The notes beneath the pieces are model-generated. The model had not been told where the DNA came from. It was given only the letters and a program-made list of their open reading frames with translations, and did no database searches. 64,000 bases of DNA from Bombus terrestris (Eukaryota; Arthropoda; Insecta; Hymenoptera; Apidae): NCBI RefSeq assembly GCF_910591885.1, contig NC_063282.1, forward strand, positions 3,288,001-3,352,000, read 5' to 3'. Below are positions 62,827-64,000 of this stretch, piece by piece. Both the position numbers and the translations under genes were made by a program. Positions within the stretch are counted from its first letter, which is position 1. Each line of letters opens with the position of its first letter.

Positions 62827-64000
62827 ATTAGTTATAGTACATTACTGTATTTAGTTCAGTTCAAATAACCATCGTTCCCTGTTTAATCCATTGTAAGTAG
62901 ATCTATCTATCAATAAGCTTATCATATAGGACAGAAATCATTGGAAACCTTAATTTCTAATATTTCTGAAAAACTAAAAATCCTATAATATTTGGAAAGA
63001 ATCAAATTCATGTGTCCAATGGTTCAACTAGACGGTGAAACGCTGTTATATCAAGGAAAACATGAAATAAAAATTGGAAAGTCTGAATTAGTCCGTAGTC
63101 AACGATCCAATGAAATTCCTGCCAATTTATTACTGAATTTCACGCGAAGAATTTTTCTTATTTATTTTCGACCGGTAGAGCGAACTTTTTCGGTTGATTC
63201 TCAGAAGTAAAAGTATATTTTCCCGCGAGGTGAGTCATTTTCAGAATCTGTGGGCACAAGGTTGTATCCTTGTCACCTGGGCGGCAGAGTATTAATTCTA
63301 ATCAGTAGGTGAAAGTCGAAATGTTTGCTGGTGTAGGCGAGACAGGCCAAAACAGGTATTCTGTCGTGGGTGGATTTCGCTTAAAAAGCAATCGCTATTC
63401 TGACCTCCCTTCATGGCCTTGGACCTCGCCTTTTCTGAGAAATCGAGTTCTCCCCCTGGCGACTAAAGTATCCTTCGATCCGGAGGACCGGCTTCTTTCT
63501 AACAATTCCTTTTTTCCCCTTTCGTTTCTCCGTATCGAATAGCAGGGTAGAACATTTGAGAGCCTTCACAAACAACGGTATATTTTAGTATTTAGAAGAA
63601 GAGAAATTCACAATATAGTGAAACAAATACGATAAAAAAGACTTATCATCGAATAAAAATCGTCCGATTTTATGAAATTTTCATTATAGACTTTCCTCGC
63701 TCGAATGTTTCTGATGACGAAACTGTTGTTTTATAAGAATATCACAGTTATTGGTTTTTTGACACAACTAACTAAATGCTAAATGTATATTTGCTTTCAG
63801 TAAAAAGTTTTGTTATAAAATGTGAAATATGTTGAACAAAAATTTGAGACGTGCGAGTGTCTACGTGTATTATCTGTAAAATCTATAAAAATAGAAGTGT
63901 TTGCTATGAAGCGGTGAGAAACCAGATTCCCTTGCCCCTGATTTTCTTTTCTCTTCTTTTTTGATACCAATTCCCTTGGTATCTAGCGGAAGCTGTAGTA

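Larger units (their letters stand above)
50060..64000. other. No coding exon recognised; probably upstream intron and flank of the ZP gene
   Basis: The ZP gene continues upstream on the - strand, yet no ZP-N, PAN or signal-peptide exon could be read up to 64000. The stretch may be one large intron with very short exons missed, or the remaining exons lie outside. A CT- and CpG-rich patch at 50690-50970 and another at 53280-53580 open long frames on both strands without recognisable domains. Repeats and MITEs are listed separately. Confidence 0.45.

Noticed and set aside
1..64000. tRNA, rRNA, CRISPR arrays, bacterial operons
   Set aside because: No A/B-box pair with a cloverleaf was recognised, no regular repeat-spacer arrays occur, and the intron-rich genes exclude a prokaryotic source.

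Overview
This window looks like nuclear DNA from an insect, most likely a hymenopteran (bee or relative). It is AT-rich but well stocked with CpG, its introns are mostly 60-120 bp, and its genes are classic insect developmental genes. The species call is an inference. No prokaryotic, viral or organellar gene was seen. All exon models were built by eye from reading frame, GT/AG sites and protein family resemblance.

Three protein genes are readable. (1) On +, 1609-8528, a frazzled/DCC-type netrin receptor in 25 exons. Its signal-peptide exon lies left of the window. The readable part has four Ig domains, six fibronectin III domains, one membrane helix and a cytoplasmic tail with P1-, P2- and P3-like motifs. 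A 3' UTR of about 3.2 kb probably follows. (2) On +, 28.15-36.66 kb, an encore/R3HDM-type gene with R3H and SUZ regions and a long Q/N/P-rich C-terminal half. It has two phase-compatible first coding exons and a probable long 3' UTR to about 41.4 kb. (3) On -, 50059-47312, the 3' half of a zona pellucida (ZP) domain membrane protein, with most of the ZP domain, a basic cleavage site, a membrane helix and a short tail. Its 5' exons are not visible up to 64000.

Between and beyond these genes (11.7-27.8 kb, 41.5-47.3 kb, 50.1-64 kb) I see no convincing coding sequence. These stretches do hold structure. There are three, perhaps four, short non-coding elements sharing one terminal inverted repeat (Tc1/mariner-like MITEs). 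Several degenerate tandem duplications occur, with periods near 80, 215, 250 and 471 bp. There is also a TAATA microsatellite, and four stem-loops stand head to tail at 57.9-58.0 kb.

The three genes are not a functional operon. They act separately: axon guidance receptor, cytoplasmic RNA-binding regulator, and apical extracellular matrix protein. The best candidates for something undescribed are the shared-TIR MITE family, the four-hairpin array, and the exon 30112-30287 arrangement, which may decide between two encore N-termini through an upstream ORF.
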